Positions 1 through 6,938 of a DNA stretch of 10,465 bases are shown in pieces. Both the position numbers and the translations under genes were made by a program. Within the stretch, counting starts at the first letter, position 1; each line of letters begins with the position of its first letter. The notes beneath the pieces were generated by a model. The model made no database searches and was not told the origin of the DNA. It was given only the letters and a program-made list of their open reading frames with translations. Source of the DNA: Acholeplasmatales bacterium (GTDB lineage Bacteria > Bacillota_I > Bacilli_A > Acholeplasmatales > Anaeroplasmataceae); assembly GCA_024681175.1 (NCBI GenBank), contig JAILBI010000257.1:1-10465 (forward strand), read 5' to 3'.

Positions 1-40
1 AAGATTTGCATATATATCAGAAGAATTAGGTATTTCTCCT
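1..40. repeat. Inverted copy of 393-432 (arm 1)
   Basis: Bases 1-40 are the exact reverse complement of 393-432 (40 of 40 by eye). The match stops at base 41, while the other side is the window edge. The arm lies in the frame of the helicase gene but replaces the conserved sequence expected there. This is the classic look of a fold-back read or mis-joined contig end, although a real inversion cannot be excluded from the sequence alone. Confidence 0.9.
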
Positions 41-545
41 GATATGCATTATAAAGGGTATTAAAATCATTTTTTATTAATGTTTCTTTAATATCAATAT
101 ATCCTGTATTTTTATATTTAGATATTAGATTTTGAAGAAGCTTAATAGATGTTTTTAAATTCTTTTCTTTACAAATATCAGATATTATTGATTTAACATC
201 ATCAGTATCTAATATTTGAAAATATCTATTCCAATATCCTAAGACTGATATTTCTCTTCTTAATACTCTTACACAAAATGAATGAAATGTAGAAACCCAT
301 AATTTATCTTGATCTACATCAATCATTTTTGAGATTCTTTCTTTCATTTCATTTGCGGCTTTATTAGTAAAAGTAACAGATAATATTTCATAAGGAGAAA
401 TACCTAATTCTTCTGATATATATGCAAATCTTGTAGTTAGAACCTTAGTTTTACCAGCGCCTGCGCCAGCCATTACCATTATTTCGCCCTCAGTAGTAAC
501 AACTGCCTCCTTTTGACGCTCGTTAAGGCTTGAAAGATCAACCAT
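1..545 (-). CDS. pcrA: ATP-dependent DNA helicase PcrA/UvrD, N-terminal part (runs off the left edge)
   Basis: Superfamily 1A 3'-5' DNA helicase used in repair and in clearing replication obstacles. From the ATG at 543-545 the frame is open for 181 codons to the window edge. Visible motifs are the Q-motif region (LNERQKEAV, residues 7-15), motif I/Walker A (AGAGAGKT, 26-33), motif Ia (TFTNKAANEMKER, 58-70) and motif Ib (STFHSFCVRVLRRE, 85-98), all closely PcrA-like. The full protein would normally be over 700 residues. The start overlaps the ABC-F stop by 8 bases (ATGGTTGA) and has an AAGGAGA Shine-Dalgarno inside the upstream gene, so the two are probably translationally coupled. After Gln169 the expected YQ...LDFDDL segment is absent. 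There the DNA switches into an inverted copy of 393-432, so residues 170-181 are probably not real protein sequence. Choosing PcrA over other UvrD-like helicases is an inference from motif similarity. Confidence 0.9.
   Translation of the reverse strand, partial: MVDLSSLNERQKEAVVTTEGEIMVMAGAGAGKTKVLTTRFAYISEELGISPYEILSVTFTNKAANEMKERISKMIDVDQDKLWVSTFHSFCVRVLRREISVLGYWNRYFQILDTDDVKSIISDICKEKNLKTSIKLLQNLISKYKNTGYIDIKETLIKNDFNTLYNAYQEKYLILLIYMQI
393..432. repeat. Inverted repeat arm 2, inside pcrA
   Basis: This arm is the source copy of bases 1-40. It encodes part of the normal PcrA sequence between motif I and motif Ia (around RFAYISEELGISP, residues 39-51), so it is the arm in its natural place. 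Confidence 0.9.
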
Positions 546-2121
546 TGATTTCTCCTTCCATGAATTCGTCATATGTCTGCATCTTATCCTCATATGTACC
601 ATCTAAATTTATTTTAATGATTCTATTAGATACAGTTTCTAATAATTCATGGTCATGAGATGAGAATAAAATATTACCTTTATAATTATTCATTCCTTCA
701 TTTAATGAAGTAATTGATTCAAGATCAAGGTGGTTTGTTGGATCTTCAAATATTAATACATTTGGACATTCAAGCATTAATTTTGCGAATAAGATTCTTA
801 TTCTTTCGCCACCTGATAATACATCTACACTTTTTAATGCATCATCTGATGTAAATAATACACGACCTAAATAACCACGAATAAATGTTTCATTTTGTTC
901 ATTAGGTGAATAATTTCTTAAGAAATCAATTAAATTTTCTTTAGAAGAAAAATATTCTTTATTATTTTGCATTAAAAAGCCACGCTTAGTAGTTACACCC
1001 CATTTAAATGATCCTTCATAATCTTCATCTTTTCCTTCAAGGATATTAAAAAGGGCAGTAATCTGCATAGTATTTTCAGCTAAGAAGGCTATTTTATCAT
1101 TCTTTCTTACTGTAAATGATAAATCATTAAATAAGCCTTTTTTAGTTAAATGCTCAACAAATAAGATATCATTTCCTACTTCTCTTTCTGGTTTAAAGCC
1201 AATGAATGGATATCTTCTTGATGATGGTGTAATATCTTCTATTACAATTTTATCAAGAAGCTTCTTTCTTGATGTTGCTTGTTTAGATTTTGATTTGTTA
1301 GCTGAGAATCTTGCAATAAATTCTTTTAGTTCTTTTATTTTTTGTTCACTCTTTTTATTTTGGTCCTTTGCTTGTTCTAAAGCTAGCTTACTTGTTTCAT
1401 ACCAAAATTCATAGTTTCCAACATATAATTTAATATGTCCTCTATCTACATCACAAATATGTGTACAAACATTATTTAAAAAATGTCTATCATGTGAAAC
1501 TATTAATGTTGTATTTTCAAATTCAATTAAGAAATTTTCAAGCCACTGTGTGCTTTTATAATCAAGGTTATTAGTAGGCTCATCTAATAATAAAATATCA
1601 GGATTACCAAATAAGGCTTGTGCAAGTAATACCTTAACCTTTATTTTAGCATCTACATCCTTCATATATTCATAATACATAGATTCATCTACACCAAGGC
1701 CTGATAATAATACTGAAGCATCACTTTCTGCTTCATAGCCATTCATTTCTGCAAATTCAGCCTCAAGCTCGGCAGCCTTCATTCCATCTTCTTCAGAAAA
1801 ATCTGGCTTTTCATATAATTTATCTTTTAAATTTCTTACTTCTACTAATCTTTTATGACCAAGTAGAACTGTATCCATAATTGTTTCATTATCAAATGCG
1901 TTTTGATCTTGCTTTAGGATACTCATTCTTTCATTTTTATCTATTGAAACTGTTCCAGTTGTAGTATCAACCTCACCAGATAATAATTTTAAAAATGTTG
2001 ATTTACCTGCACCATTGGCGCCAATAATGCCATAACAATTTCCTTTTGAAAATGTTATATTTACATTATCATATAATTTTTTTGTTCCATATTGTAAAGA
2101 TACATCAGTTACTTTTAACAT
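538..2121 (-). CDS. ykpA: ABC-F family ATPase, YkpA/YbiT type
   Basis: Soluble ABC protein with two nucleotide-binding domains and no membrane segment. ABC-F proteins bind the ribosomal E site and act in translation or antibiotic protection. The 527 residues match the YkpA/YbiT length of about 530-540. NBD1 has Walker A GANGAGKST (34-42), Q-loop Gln71, Walker B LLLDEPTNNLD (177-187) and H-loop His210. Its ABC signature is degenerate (DVDAKIKVKVLLAQ, 155-168). The linker with FIARFSANKSKSKQATSRKK (268-287) is the hallmark P-site-tRNA-interaction segment of this subfamily. NBD2 has an intact signature LSGGE (435-439) and His489. However, its Walker A is lost (AENTMQIT, 348-355, no lysine) and its Walker B reads FEDPTNHLD instead of DEPTNHLD. 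The start is supported by AGGAGT at 2125-2130. It lies 56 bases after glnS and overlaps pcrA. Role in translation is inferred from the family; the substrate or stress it answers to is unknown. Confidence 0.9.
   Translation of the reverse strand: MLKVTDVSLQYGTKKLYDNVNITFSKGNCYGIIGANGAGKSTFLKLLSGEVDTTTGTVSIDKNERMSILKQDQNAFDNETIMDTVLLGHKRLVEVRNLKDKLYEKPDFSEEDGMKAAELEAEFAEMNGYEAESDASVLLSGLGVDESMYYEYMKDVDAKIKVKVLLAQALFGNPDILLLDEPTNNLDYKSTQWLENFLIEFENTTLIVSHDRHFLNNVCTHICDVDRGHIKLYVGNYEFWYETSKLALEQAKDQNKKSEQKIKELKEFIARFSANKSKSKQATSRKKLLDKIVIEDITPSSRRYPFIGFKPEREVGNDILFVEHLTKKGLFNDLSFTVRKNDKIAFLAENTMQITALFNILEGKDEDYEGSFKWGVTTKRGFLMQNNKEYFSSKENLIDFLRNYSPNEQNETFIRGYLGRVLFTSDDALKSVDVLSGGERIRILFAKLMLECPNVLIFEDPTNHLDLESITSLNEGMNNYKGNILFSSHDHELLETVSNRIIKINLDGTYEDKMQTYDEFMEGEING
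551..557 (-). promoter_or_regulatory. Ribosome binding site for pcrA inside the ABC-F gene
   Basis: The minus strand reads AAGGAGA five bases before the ATG at 543-545. It fixes the helicase start within the last codons of the ABC-F gene and suggests translational coupling across the 8-base overlap. Confidence 0.75.
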
Positions 2122-2130
2122 AATACTCCT

Positions 2131-2170
2131 AAGATAATAAAGGGCTCAATTTCTTGAGTCCTATTTTTTT
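2131..2170 (-). terminator. Short hairpin after glnS and ahead of the ABC-F gene
   Basis: An 8-bp stem (2142-2149 with 2154-2161, one G-U pair) closes a 4-base loop. On the minus strand it is preceded by an A-run and followed by TTTATTATCTT, which fits a modest intrinsic terminator for glnS. On the plus strand it is followed by a T-run, but no plus-strand gene needs it. Because it also sits in the leader of the ABC-F gene, 11 bases before its ribosome binding site, it could be leaky or act as a leader hairpin. Confidence 0.55.
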
Positions 2171-2176
2171 AATGAA

Positions 2177-2182
2177 ATTATA
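2177..2182 (-). promoter_or_regulatory. Possible -10 box for the ABC-F/pcrA pair
   Basis: A perfect TATAAT overlaps the glnS stop codon on the minus strand. There is no convincing -35 box 16-18 bases upstream and no TG extension, so this may be chance in A+T-rich DNA. If used, transcription would begin just before the hairpin at 2142-2161. Confidence 0.25.
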
Positions 2183-3833
2183 AACTAAATGAAGATTTTA
2201 AGCTGCATGTTCTATTAAATACAAGCTTCTTATCAGTTGAATCTTTATCAGTTACATAATAACCATTTCTAACAAATTGGAAGTGTTCGCCTTCCTTAGT
2301 ATCCTTTAATGCAGATACTACATAACCATTTTTAATTGTTTTAGAATTAGGATTTAATTTTTCCATGAAATCTAAATCCTTATTTTCTTCAGTTTCAATT
2401 AATAATGGTTCAAATAATCTAAATTCTGCAGGTATTGCGGTAGTTGCCTCAACGAAATGTATGTTTCCATTTGGCTTTCTTTCGTTAAAGCCTGAATTAG
2501 ATTTAGTTAAAGGATCATATGTAGCATGAATTAATGTAATATTGCCATTTTCATCCTTTTCGCAGCTAACAGCTTTAATAAAATATGCATGCATTAATCT
2601 TACTTCTACATCTAATGCTAATCTTTTCCATTTCTTATTAGGCTTTTGTTCAATGAAGTCCTCACGCTCAATATATAATTCTCTTGAGAATGCAATTTTA
2701 TGACTTCCTGCATTTTCATCCTCTTGGTTATCAGGACAATCAAGCCATTCTACTTGTCCTTCTGGATAATTATCAATTATAACCTTAATTGGATCAATTA
2801 CTGCATAAGGACGCTTAGCTTTAAGCTTTAGGTCATTTCTTAAAGCTTCCTCAAGCTCACCTTCAGTAACTGTAGAATTAATTCTTGATAAGCCAGTACC
2901 TAAAATAAATTCTCTAATTGAATCTGGTGTATAGCCTCTTCTTCTTAAGCCACATAATGTAGGCATTCTTGGATCATCATATCCATCTACATAATTAGAA
3001 TCAACTAAAGCTCTTAAATATCTTTTAGACATAATTGTATTTGTGATATTTAATCTACCAAATTCAGTTTGATATGGTCTTCTTCCATATTCTTTTTCAA
3101 TTTCACAATTATCTACAACCCAATCATATAATACTCTATGATTATCATATTCAAGTGAGCAAAGTGAATGAGTAATTTTTTCAAATGAATCTTGAAGTGG
3201 ATGAGCGAAATCATACATTGGGAAAATACACCATTTAGTTCCTTGACGATGATGATTAATATGTAATATACGATACATTACAGGGTCACGCATATTAATA
3301 TTAGGTGAAGACATATCAATTTTAGCACGTAATGTCTTTTCACCATCTTTATATTTTCCTTGTCTCATTTCTTCAAAAAGACGTAAATTTTCTTCTACAG
3401 ATCTATCTCTATAAGGAGAATTCTTACCAGGCTCATTTAATGTACCACGATATTTTGAAATTTCTTCTTGTGATAAATCGTCAACATAAGCTAAACCTTT
3501 TTTAATTAGCATAATAGCTTTTTCATATGTTTTTTCAAAATAATCAGAACCATAAAAAATATTATTTGGTTTATAGCCTAGCCAAGCTAAATCTTCAATA
3601 ATACCTTCTACAAATTCTTTATCTTCCTTTGCAGGATTTGTATCATCAAAACGAAGATTAGTTTTACCATTAAAAGCTTTTGCAAGCTCAAAATTAGTAA
3701 TGATGGCTCTTGCATGACCTATATGTAGGTATGCATTAGGCTCAGGTGGAAATCTAGTAATAATTTCATTTACTTTTCCACTTTCTAAATCATCTTTCAT
3801 TATTGTCTTAATAAAATTATTAATTTCACTCAT
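2178..3833 (-). CDS. glnS: Glutaminyl-tRNA synthetase
   Basis: Class I aminoacyl-tRNA synthetase that charges tRNA(Gln) with glutamine in the cytoplasm. The 551 residues match the usual bacterial GlnRS length (about 550). Signatures include FPPEPNAYLHIGHARAI (28-44, with the HIGH motif at 37-40), NLRFDDTNPAKED (59-71), YDFAHPLQDSFEKITHSL (207-224) and the KMSKS equivalent IMSKRYL (267-273), followed by YDDPRMPTLCGLRRRG. PEPN and the YDFAHP block separate it from GluRS. The C-terminal third carries the two-barrel anticodon-binding region. It starts at the ATG at 3831-3833 behind AAGGGTGA, and has a candidate -10 box just upstream and a hairpin downstream. Many Bacillota lack GlnRS and make Gln-tRNA by transamidation, so its presence is informative about lineage. 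It may have been acquired by an ancient transfer, which I infer from family distribution and not from base composition, which matches the neighbours. Confidence 0.97.
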   Translation of the reverse strand: MSEINNFIKTIMKDDLESGKVNEIITRFPPEPNAYLHIGHARAIITNFELAKAFNGKTNLRFDDTNPAKEDKEFVEGIIEDLAWLGYKPNNIFYGSDYFEKTYEKAIMLIKKGLAYVDDLSQEEISKYRGTLNEPGKNSPYRDRSVEENLRLFEEMRQGKYKDGEKTLRAKIDMSSPNINMRDPVMYRILHINHHRQGTKWCIFPMYDFAHPLQDSFEKITHSLCSLEYDNHRVLYDWVVDNCEIEKEYGRRPYQTEFGRLNITNTIMSKRYLRALVDSNYVDGYDDPRMPTLCGLRRRGYTPDSIREFILGTGLSRINSTVTEGELEEALRNDLKLKAKRPYAVIDPIKVIIDNYPEGQVEWLDCPDNQEDENAGSHKIAFSRELYIEREDFIEQKPNKKWKRLALDVEVRLMHAYFIKAVSCEKDENGNITLIHATYDPLTKSNSGFNERKPNGNIHFVEATTAIPAEFRLFEPLLIETEENKDLDFMEKLNPNSKTIKNGYVVSALKDTKEGEHFQFVRNGYYVTDKDSTDKKLVFNRTCSLKSSFSL

Positions 3834-3858
3834 ATTATCACCCTTAAATAACGCTCTT

Positions 3859-3864
3859 ATTATA
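3859..3864 (-). promoter_or_regulatory. Candidate -10 box of glnS
   Basis: The minus strand reads TATAAT about 25 bases before the glnS start, directly downstream of the tsaD-operon terminator. No good -35 hexamer is seen 17 bases upstream. An overlapping alternative reads TGTTATATA, an extended -10. A promoter is needed here if the terminator works. Confidence 0.4.
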
Positions 3865-3903
3865 TAACAAAATGTCTTAAATCTCTATATTGGATTTAAG
3901 ACA
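3865..3903 (-). terminator. Intrinsic terminator of the tsaE-tsaD operon
   Basis: A perfect 11-bp stem (3873-3883 with 3893-3903) has a 9-base loop and is followed on the minus strand by TTTTGTTATAT. On the plus strand it is also followed by a T-rich run, so it could work in both directions. It lies 36 bases after the tsaD stop codon. Confidence 0.8.
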
Positions 3904-3939
3904 ATTTTATTTTTAATAAAATTAATTTAAATTTATATC

Positions 3940-4938
3940 TTATTCAATCATTAATCCTGCATCAGCATTTAAATATAAATCACTAAATTCTTTACCACTT
4001 TTATACATATAATAGCCACATACAGCAATCATTGCGGCATTATCTGTACAATATTTTATTGATGGTATAGATATATTAAAATCTTTAGGTGCTTCAGCTT
4101 CAAATCTTTCTCTTAAGCCCTTATTTGCAGAAACACCACCTGCAACAATGATATTTTTAACATTCTTCTCTTTAGCTAATTTTAATGTTTTTCTTACTAA
4201 AACCTCTGATACAGATGCTTGAAATGAAGCGCATAAATTTTCAACATTAATTTCTTCACCACGCTGATTAGCATTATGAAATAAATTAATTACATGGCTT
4301 TTTAAGCCTGAAAAAGAAAAATTATATGAATTATCATCTAAATATACTCTTGGTAAATTATATGTATCTTTTCCTTCGTGAGCCTTTTTATCAACTAAAG
4401 GACCACCAGGATATTTTAAACCCATTACACGGGCAACCTTATCATATGATTCACCTACTGCATCATCAAGTGTTTCACCAACAATTTCAAATTTAAAATG
4501 ATCAGGCATATAAATTAATTCAGTATTACCACCTGATACAAGTAAAGCAATTGATGGGAATTTCATATCATGCTCAATAGCATTGGCATAAATATGACCT
4601 TCTAAATGATTTACAGCCATAATAGGCTTATTATACATTAATGCAAAGCTTTTAGCTGCAGTAACACCTACAAGTAAGGAACCAATTAATCCTGGTCCTT
4701 GTGTTACAGCAACAAAATCAATATCCTCAGGATTTACGTTAGCTTCCTTAAATGCTTGTTTAAAAACCATAGATACCTGATATACATGGTTTCTTGAAGC
4801 AATTTCAGGTACTACACCACCATAAAGCTCATGTATTTTAATTTGTGAATTTATAACGCATGATAAAACCTCTTTGCCATCTTTTACAATAGCAACACTT
4901 GTTTCATCACAGCTTGATTCTACACCTAGTACTAGCAT
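3940..4938 (-). CDS. tsaD: tRNA N6-adenosine threonylcarbamoyltransferase TsaD (Kae1/YgjD)
   Basis: Catalytic subunit that transfers the threonylcarbamoyl group from threonylcarbamoyl-AMP to A37 of tRNAs reading ANN codons (t6A), working with TsaB and TsaE. The 332 residues match the bacterial family. An ASKHA-fold ATP site is seen in GVESSCDETSVAIV (5-18), SGGNTEL (135-141), FSFSGLKS (207-214) and AGGVSANKGLRERF (266-279). Metal ligands are His111 and His115 of NHLEGHIYANA and Asp299 of YCTDNAAMIA. The YDKVARVMGLKYPGGP block (165-180) is characteristic. The start codon lies 8 bases after the ybaK stop, and the stop TAG is part of the Shine-Dalgarno sequence TAGGTGA. It is the last gene of the tsaE-tsaB-rimI-ybaK-tsaD operon, followed by a terminator. 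TsaC, which makes the activated intermediate, is not in this window. Confidence 0.98.
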   Translation of the reverse strand: MLVLGVESSCDETSVAIVKDGKEVLSCVINSQIKIHELYGGVVPEIASRNHVYQVSMVFKQAFKEANVNPEDIDFVAVTQGPGLIGSLLVGVTAAKSFALMYNKPIMAVNHLEGHIYANAIEHDMKFPSIALLVSGGNTELIYMPDHFKFEIVGETLDDAVGESYDKVARVMGLKYPGGPLVDKKAHEGKDTYNLPRVYLDDNSYNFSFSGLKSHVINLFHNANQRGEEINVENLCASFQASVSEVLVRKTLKLAKEKNVKNIIVAGGVSANKGLRERFEAEAPKDFNISIPSIKYCTDNAAMIAVCGYYMYKSGKEFSDLYLNADAGLMIE

Positions 4939-4946
4939 AATATCAC

Positions 4947-5432
4947 CTACTCTTTTTCAATATCAGCCATTTCTAAATTTAATAAGGATATTAAATCATC
5001 CTTATTCATTTTAATTTGATAACCTATTTTTCCTGCAGAAAAATATATTTGATCTTCAAACATAACATATTCATCAATAAATGTTTTAAAGTTCTTTTTC
5101 ATTCCAATAGGGCTACAGCCCCCTCTAACATATCCTGTTAAAGGAAATAAGTCCTTTACCATAATAAGCTCTAGATTTTTAACACCTGCAACCCTTGCAC
5201 ATTTTTTTAAATCTAGTTCTTCTTTAACTCTTACCATGAATACAAAATGTTCTTTTTTATCTGAAACTAAAACTAATGTTTTAAAAACACAATCTGGAGA
5301 AACACCTAATAAGGCTGCAACAGTATCACCATCCACAACAACACCTTCCTCATGTGGATATGTAAATACTTCATATTTTATTTTTTCTTTATCAAGTATT
5401 CTCATTGCGTTAGTTTTAATATTTTTATCCAT
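4947..5432 (-). CDS. ybaK: Cys-tRNA(Pro)/Cys-tRNA(Cys) deacylase, YbaK/EbsC family
   Basis: Free-standing trans-editing enzyme related to the INS editing domain of prolyl-tRNA synthetase. YbaK removes cysteine wrongly attached to tRNA(Pro). The 161 residues match the family. The conserved lysine context is CVFKTLV (48-54, Lys51 in the place of the catalytic lysine). The hallmark loop is GYVRGGCSPIGMKK (100-113), very close to the family GYVRGGISPLGQKK. The C-terminal FSAGKIGYQIKM (131-142) is also typical. Its ATG shares one base with the rimI stop (TAATG) and has AAGGA six bases upstream, so translation is coupled. In Bacillus subtilis the tsaE-tsaB-rimI-tsaD order lacks this gene; here it sits between rimI and tsaD. 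Exact specificity (Cys-tRNA(Pro) versus another mischarged tRNA) is inferred from the family. Confidence 0.93.
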   Translation of the reverse strand: MDKNIKTNAMRILDKEKIKYEVFTYPHEEGVVVDGDTVAALLGVSPDCVFKTLVLVSDKKEHFVFMVRVKEELDLKKCARVAGVKNLELIMVKDLFPLTGYVRGGCSPIGMKKNFKTFIDEYVMFEDQIYFSAGKIGYQIKMNKDDLISLLNLEMADIEKE

Positions 5433-5851
5433 TAAAATTCCTTCTTCATTACAATATCATCTTCGCCATCATTATAATAAGCTTTTCTTACATATATTTC
5501 TTTAAAGCCAAGCTTATTATAAACATTAATAGCCCTTAAATTTGATTTTCTAACATCTAAAGTGCAACTTTTAGCATGATCCTTAAAAATTAAATTTAAG
5601 GTATCATTTAATAATTTAGTGCCATAACCTTTTCCTTCAAATGCTTTATCAATTAAAAAATATAAAATATCTATATTTTCTCCATCAAAAATAAAAGATA
5701 AAAAGCCAATAATAATATTATTTTCTTCTAATACATATCCATAATACATATTATTAGATGTTAATAAATTATAATCCTCAGTAATGTTAAATCTTTGTAA
5801 CATTAATTCATTTATTTTATTATAATCCTTATTATTAATTCTTCTTATCAT
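5432..5851 (-). CDS. rimI: GNAT N-acetyltransferase, RimI (ribosomal protein S18 alanine acetyltransferase) type
   Basis: Acetyl-CoA-dependent acetyltransferase. RimI acetylates the N-terminal alanine of ribosomal protein S18 in Escherichia coli. The 139 residues are one GNAT domain. Motif A, the acetyl-CoA pyrophosphate loop, is FEGKGYGTKLLN (71-82). The RimI-like C-terminus has LDVRKSNLRAINVYNKLGF (98-116) and the RKAYYNDGEDDIVMKKEF tail (122-139), where RimI proteins have R..YY....EDA..M. It overlaps tsaB by 17 bases, with AAAGGAA as ribosome binding site inside tsaB. Position between tsaB and tsaD is the common Bacillota arrangement and supports RimI over an unrelated GNAT protein. Its substrate in this organism is an inference. 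Confidence 0.88.
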   Translation of the reverse strand: MIRRINNKDYNKINELMLQRFNITEDYNLLTSNNMYYGYVLEENNIIIGFLSFIFDGENIDILYFLIDKAFEGKGYGTKLLNDTLNLIFKDHAKSCTLDVRKSNLRAINVYNKLGFKEIYVRKAYYNDGEDDIVMKKEF

Positions 5852-6422
5852 CTAAATTCCTTTCGGCTTCTGTAACACGTAAATAATTAGGAACTAATAA
5901 ATCATAATTATCTACCTTCTTTTTATTTTTTAATACAAATAAAGGATCTACCTTAAAATCATCCTCAGTAATAATTAAATCATATTCATTCTTTTTTAAA
6001 TCATCTAATAAAATAAATGAATCATCTACAATTATTTTATTATTAATAGTATCTACTATTGATCCAAAGCAATTACCATGTCTTGCATCAATATAAGATA
6101 ATATTTTACCTTTATTACCAGATGACATTAAAATTAATGTAGATACAGAATATAGAGGAATATTTTTAAATGCAGCAAAAATTTTAGCAACAGTTACCGC
6201 AAGTCTTGATCCTGTATATGAACCAGGTCCAACACCTGTGATAACCTCATCTAAATCATCTACCTTAATGTTTGCAGCATTTAATGCATTATTTATTATT
6301 CCTACAATATTTTTTGCATGATCATGAGCACCTAAAGATAGATTTTCAAATAATATATCATTATCTTTTAATAAAGAAACATATAATTTCTTTGTTGCAG
6401 AATCTATAATTAATGAATACAT
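5835..6422 (-). CDS. tsaB: t6A biosynthesis subunit TsaB (YeaZ)
   Basis: Non-catalytic TsaD paralogue that forms the TsaB-TsaD heterodimer and recruits TsaE for t6A synthesis. The hallmark is VGPGSYTGSRLAVTVAK (64-80). The N-terminal LIIDSATKKLYVSLL (4-18) is the ASKHA phosphate-loop strand pair, and AHDHAKNIV (32-40) matches the conserved H-S/A-..L segment. The C-terminal PNYLRVTEAER (178-188) resembles the YLR..EAE end of the family. At 195 residues it is shorter than the 229-231 residues of the Bacillus and E. coli proteins. The missing part is in the second lobe, a loss also found in other small TsaB proteins. Its ATG shares one base with the tsaE stop (TAATG) and GGAGG lies about eight bases upstream. 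Confidence 0.95.
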   Translation of the reverse strand: MYSLIIDSATKKLYVSLLKDNDILFENLSLGAHDHAKNIVGIINNALNAANIKVDDLDEVITGVGPGSYTGSRLAVTVAKIFAAFKNIPLYSVSTLILMSSGNKGKILSYIDARHGNCFGSIVDTINNKIIVDDSFILLDDLKKNEYDLIITEDDFKVDPLFVLKNKKKVDNYDLLVPNYLRVTEAERNLDDKKN

Positions 6423-6865
6423 TATAATGCCTCCTCTATCTTTTTATATCTACCTATTCCTTCAATAGATATAGTTCTTTTATTTTCTTCATCTATTTTA
6501 AATGTTACTTTAAGATATTCTTTTGGTAATATATCTTCTACCTGCATAGGCCATTCAATGACACATACACCATCAGTTTCAATATATTCAAATAAATCAA
6601 AATCATTATTTATTCCATCTAAACGATATAAATCTAAATGATATAATTTAGTTTTTTCTCCTTTATATGGTTTAACAATAGTAAAAGTAGGTGAATTAAT
6701 AATTCTATTAACACCTAAAGATAGACCAATACCTTTAGTAAATGTAGTTTTCCCACCTGATAGGTCACCAAATAATAAAACCACATCACCTTCATTTAGA
6801 TATTTACCTATTTTTTCACCTAATTTAGTTGTCTCTTCACTACTATTAGTTTTAAATAATTTCAT
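6422..6865 (-). CDS. tsaE: t6A biosynthesis ATPase TsaE (YjeE/YdiB)
   Basis: Small P-loop ATPase that binds the TsaB-TsaD dimer and supports multiple rounds of t6A formation. The 147 residues match the family. Walker A is GDLSGGKTTF (33-42), where most members have GDLGAGKT. Switch and tRNA-complex motifs are INSPTFTIVKPY (56-67) and LYHLDLYRLD (74-83), followed by VIEWP (102-106). It is the first gene of the operon, 31 bases after the -10 box of a good promoter. The start at 6863-6865 has GAGATGA as Shine-Dalgarno. An 8-base tandem repeat (ATGAAATT twice) places an out-of-frame ATG eight bases upstream that reads only Met-Lys-Leu-stop and ends on the true start, possibly lowering initiation. 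Confidence 0.95.
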   Translation of the reverse strand: MKLFKTNSSEETTKLGEKIGKYLNEGDVVLLFGDLSGGKTTFTKGIGLSLGVNRIINSPTFTIVKPYKGEKTKLYHLDLYRLDGINNDFDLFEYIETDGVCVIEWPMQVEDILPKEYLKVTFKIDEENKRTISIEGIGRYKKIEEAL

Positions 6866-6895
6866 AATTTCATCTCAATTCTAAAATACTTAATT

Positions 6896-6924
6896 ATTAT
6901 ATTACAAATTATATCTATTGTAAA
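6896..6924 (-). promoter_or_regulatory. Sigma-A promoter of the tsaE operon
   Basis: On the minus strand the -35 box is TTTACA (6919-6924, one mismatch to TTGACA), the spacer is exactly 17 bases, and the -10 box is a perfect TATAAT (6896-6901). Transcription should begin near 6889, giving a leader of about 24 bases before tsaE. Confidence 0.8.
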
Positions 6925-6938
6925 ATAAAAGCGGTTTT

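Noticed and set aside
538..545. Possible frameshift joining the ABC-F and helicase genes
   Set aside because: The stop of one and the start of the other overlap in a normal coupled arrangement with an internal ribosome binding site. Both products are complete at this junction.
1202..1414. Plus-strand open frame of 70 codons inside the ABC-F gene
   Set aside because: Antisense shadow of the conserved linker region, without start signals or recognisable product.
5236..5505. Plus-strand open frame across the ybaK/rimI junction
   Set aside because: Antisense to two conserved genes, no ribosome binding site, composition typical of a shadow frame.
6862..6873. Three-codon reading frame (Met-Lys-Leu-stop) just ahead of tsaE
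   Set aside because: Too short to be a gene. Noted under tsaE only as a possible influence on initiation.
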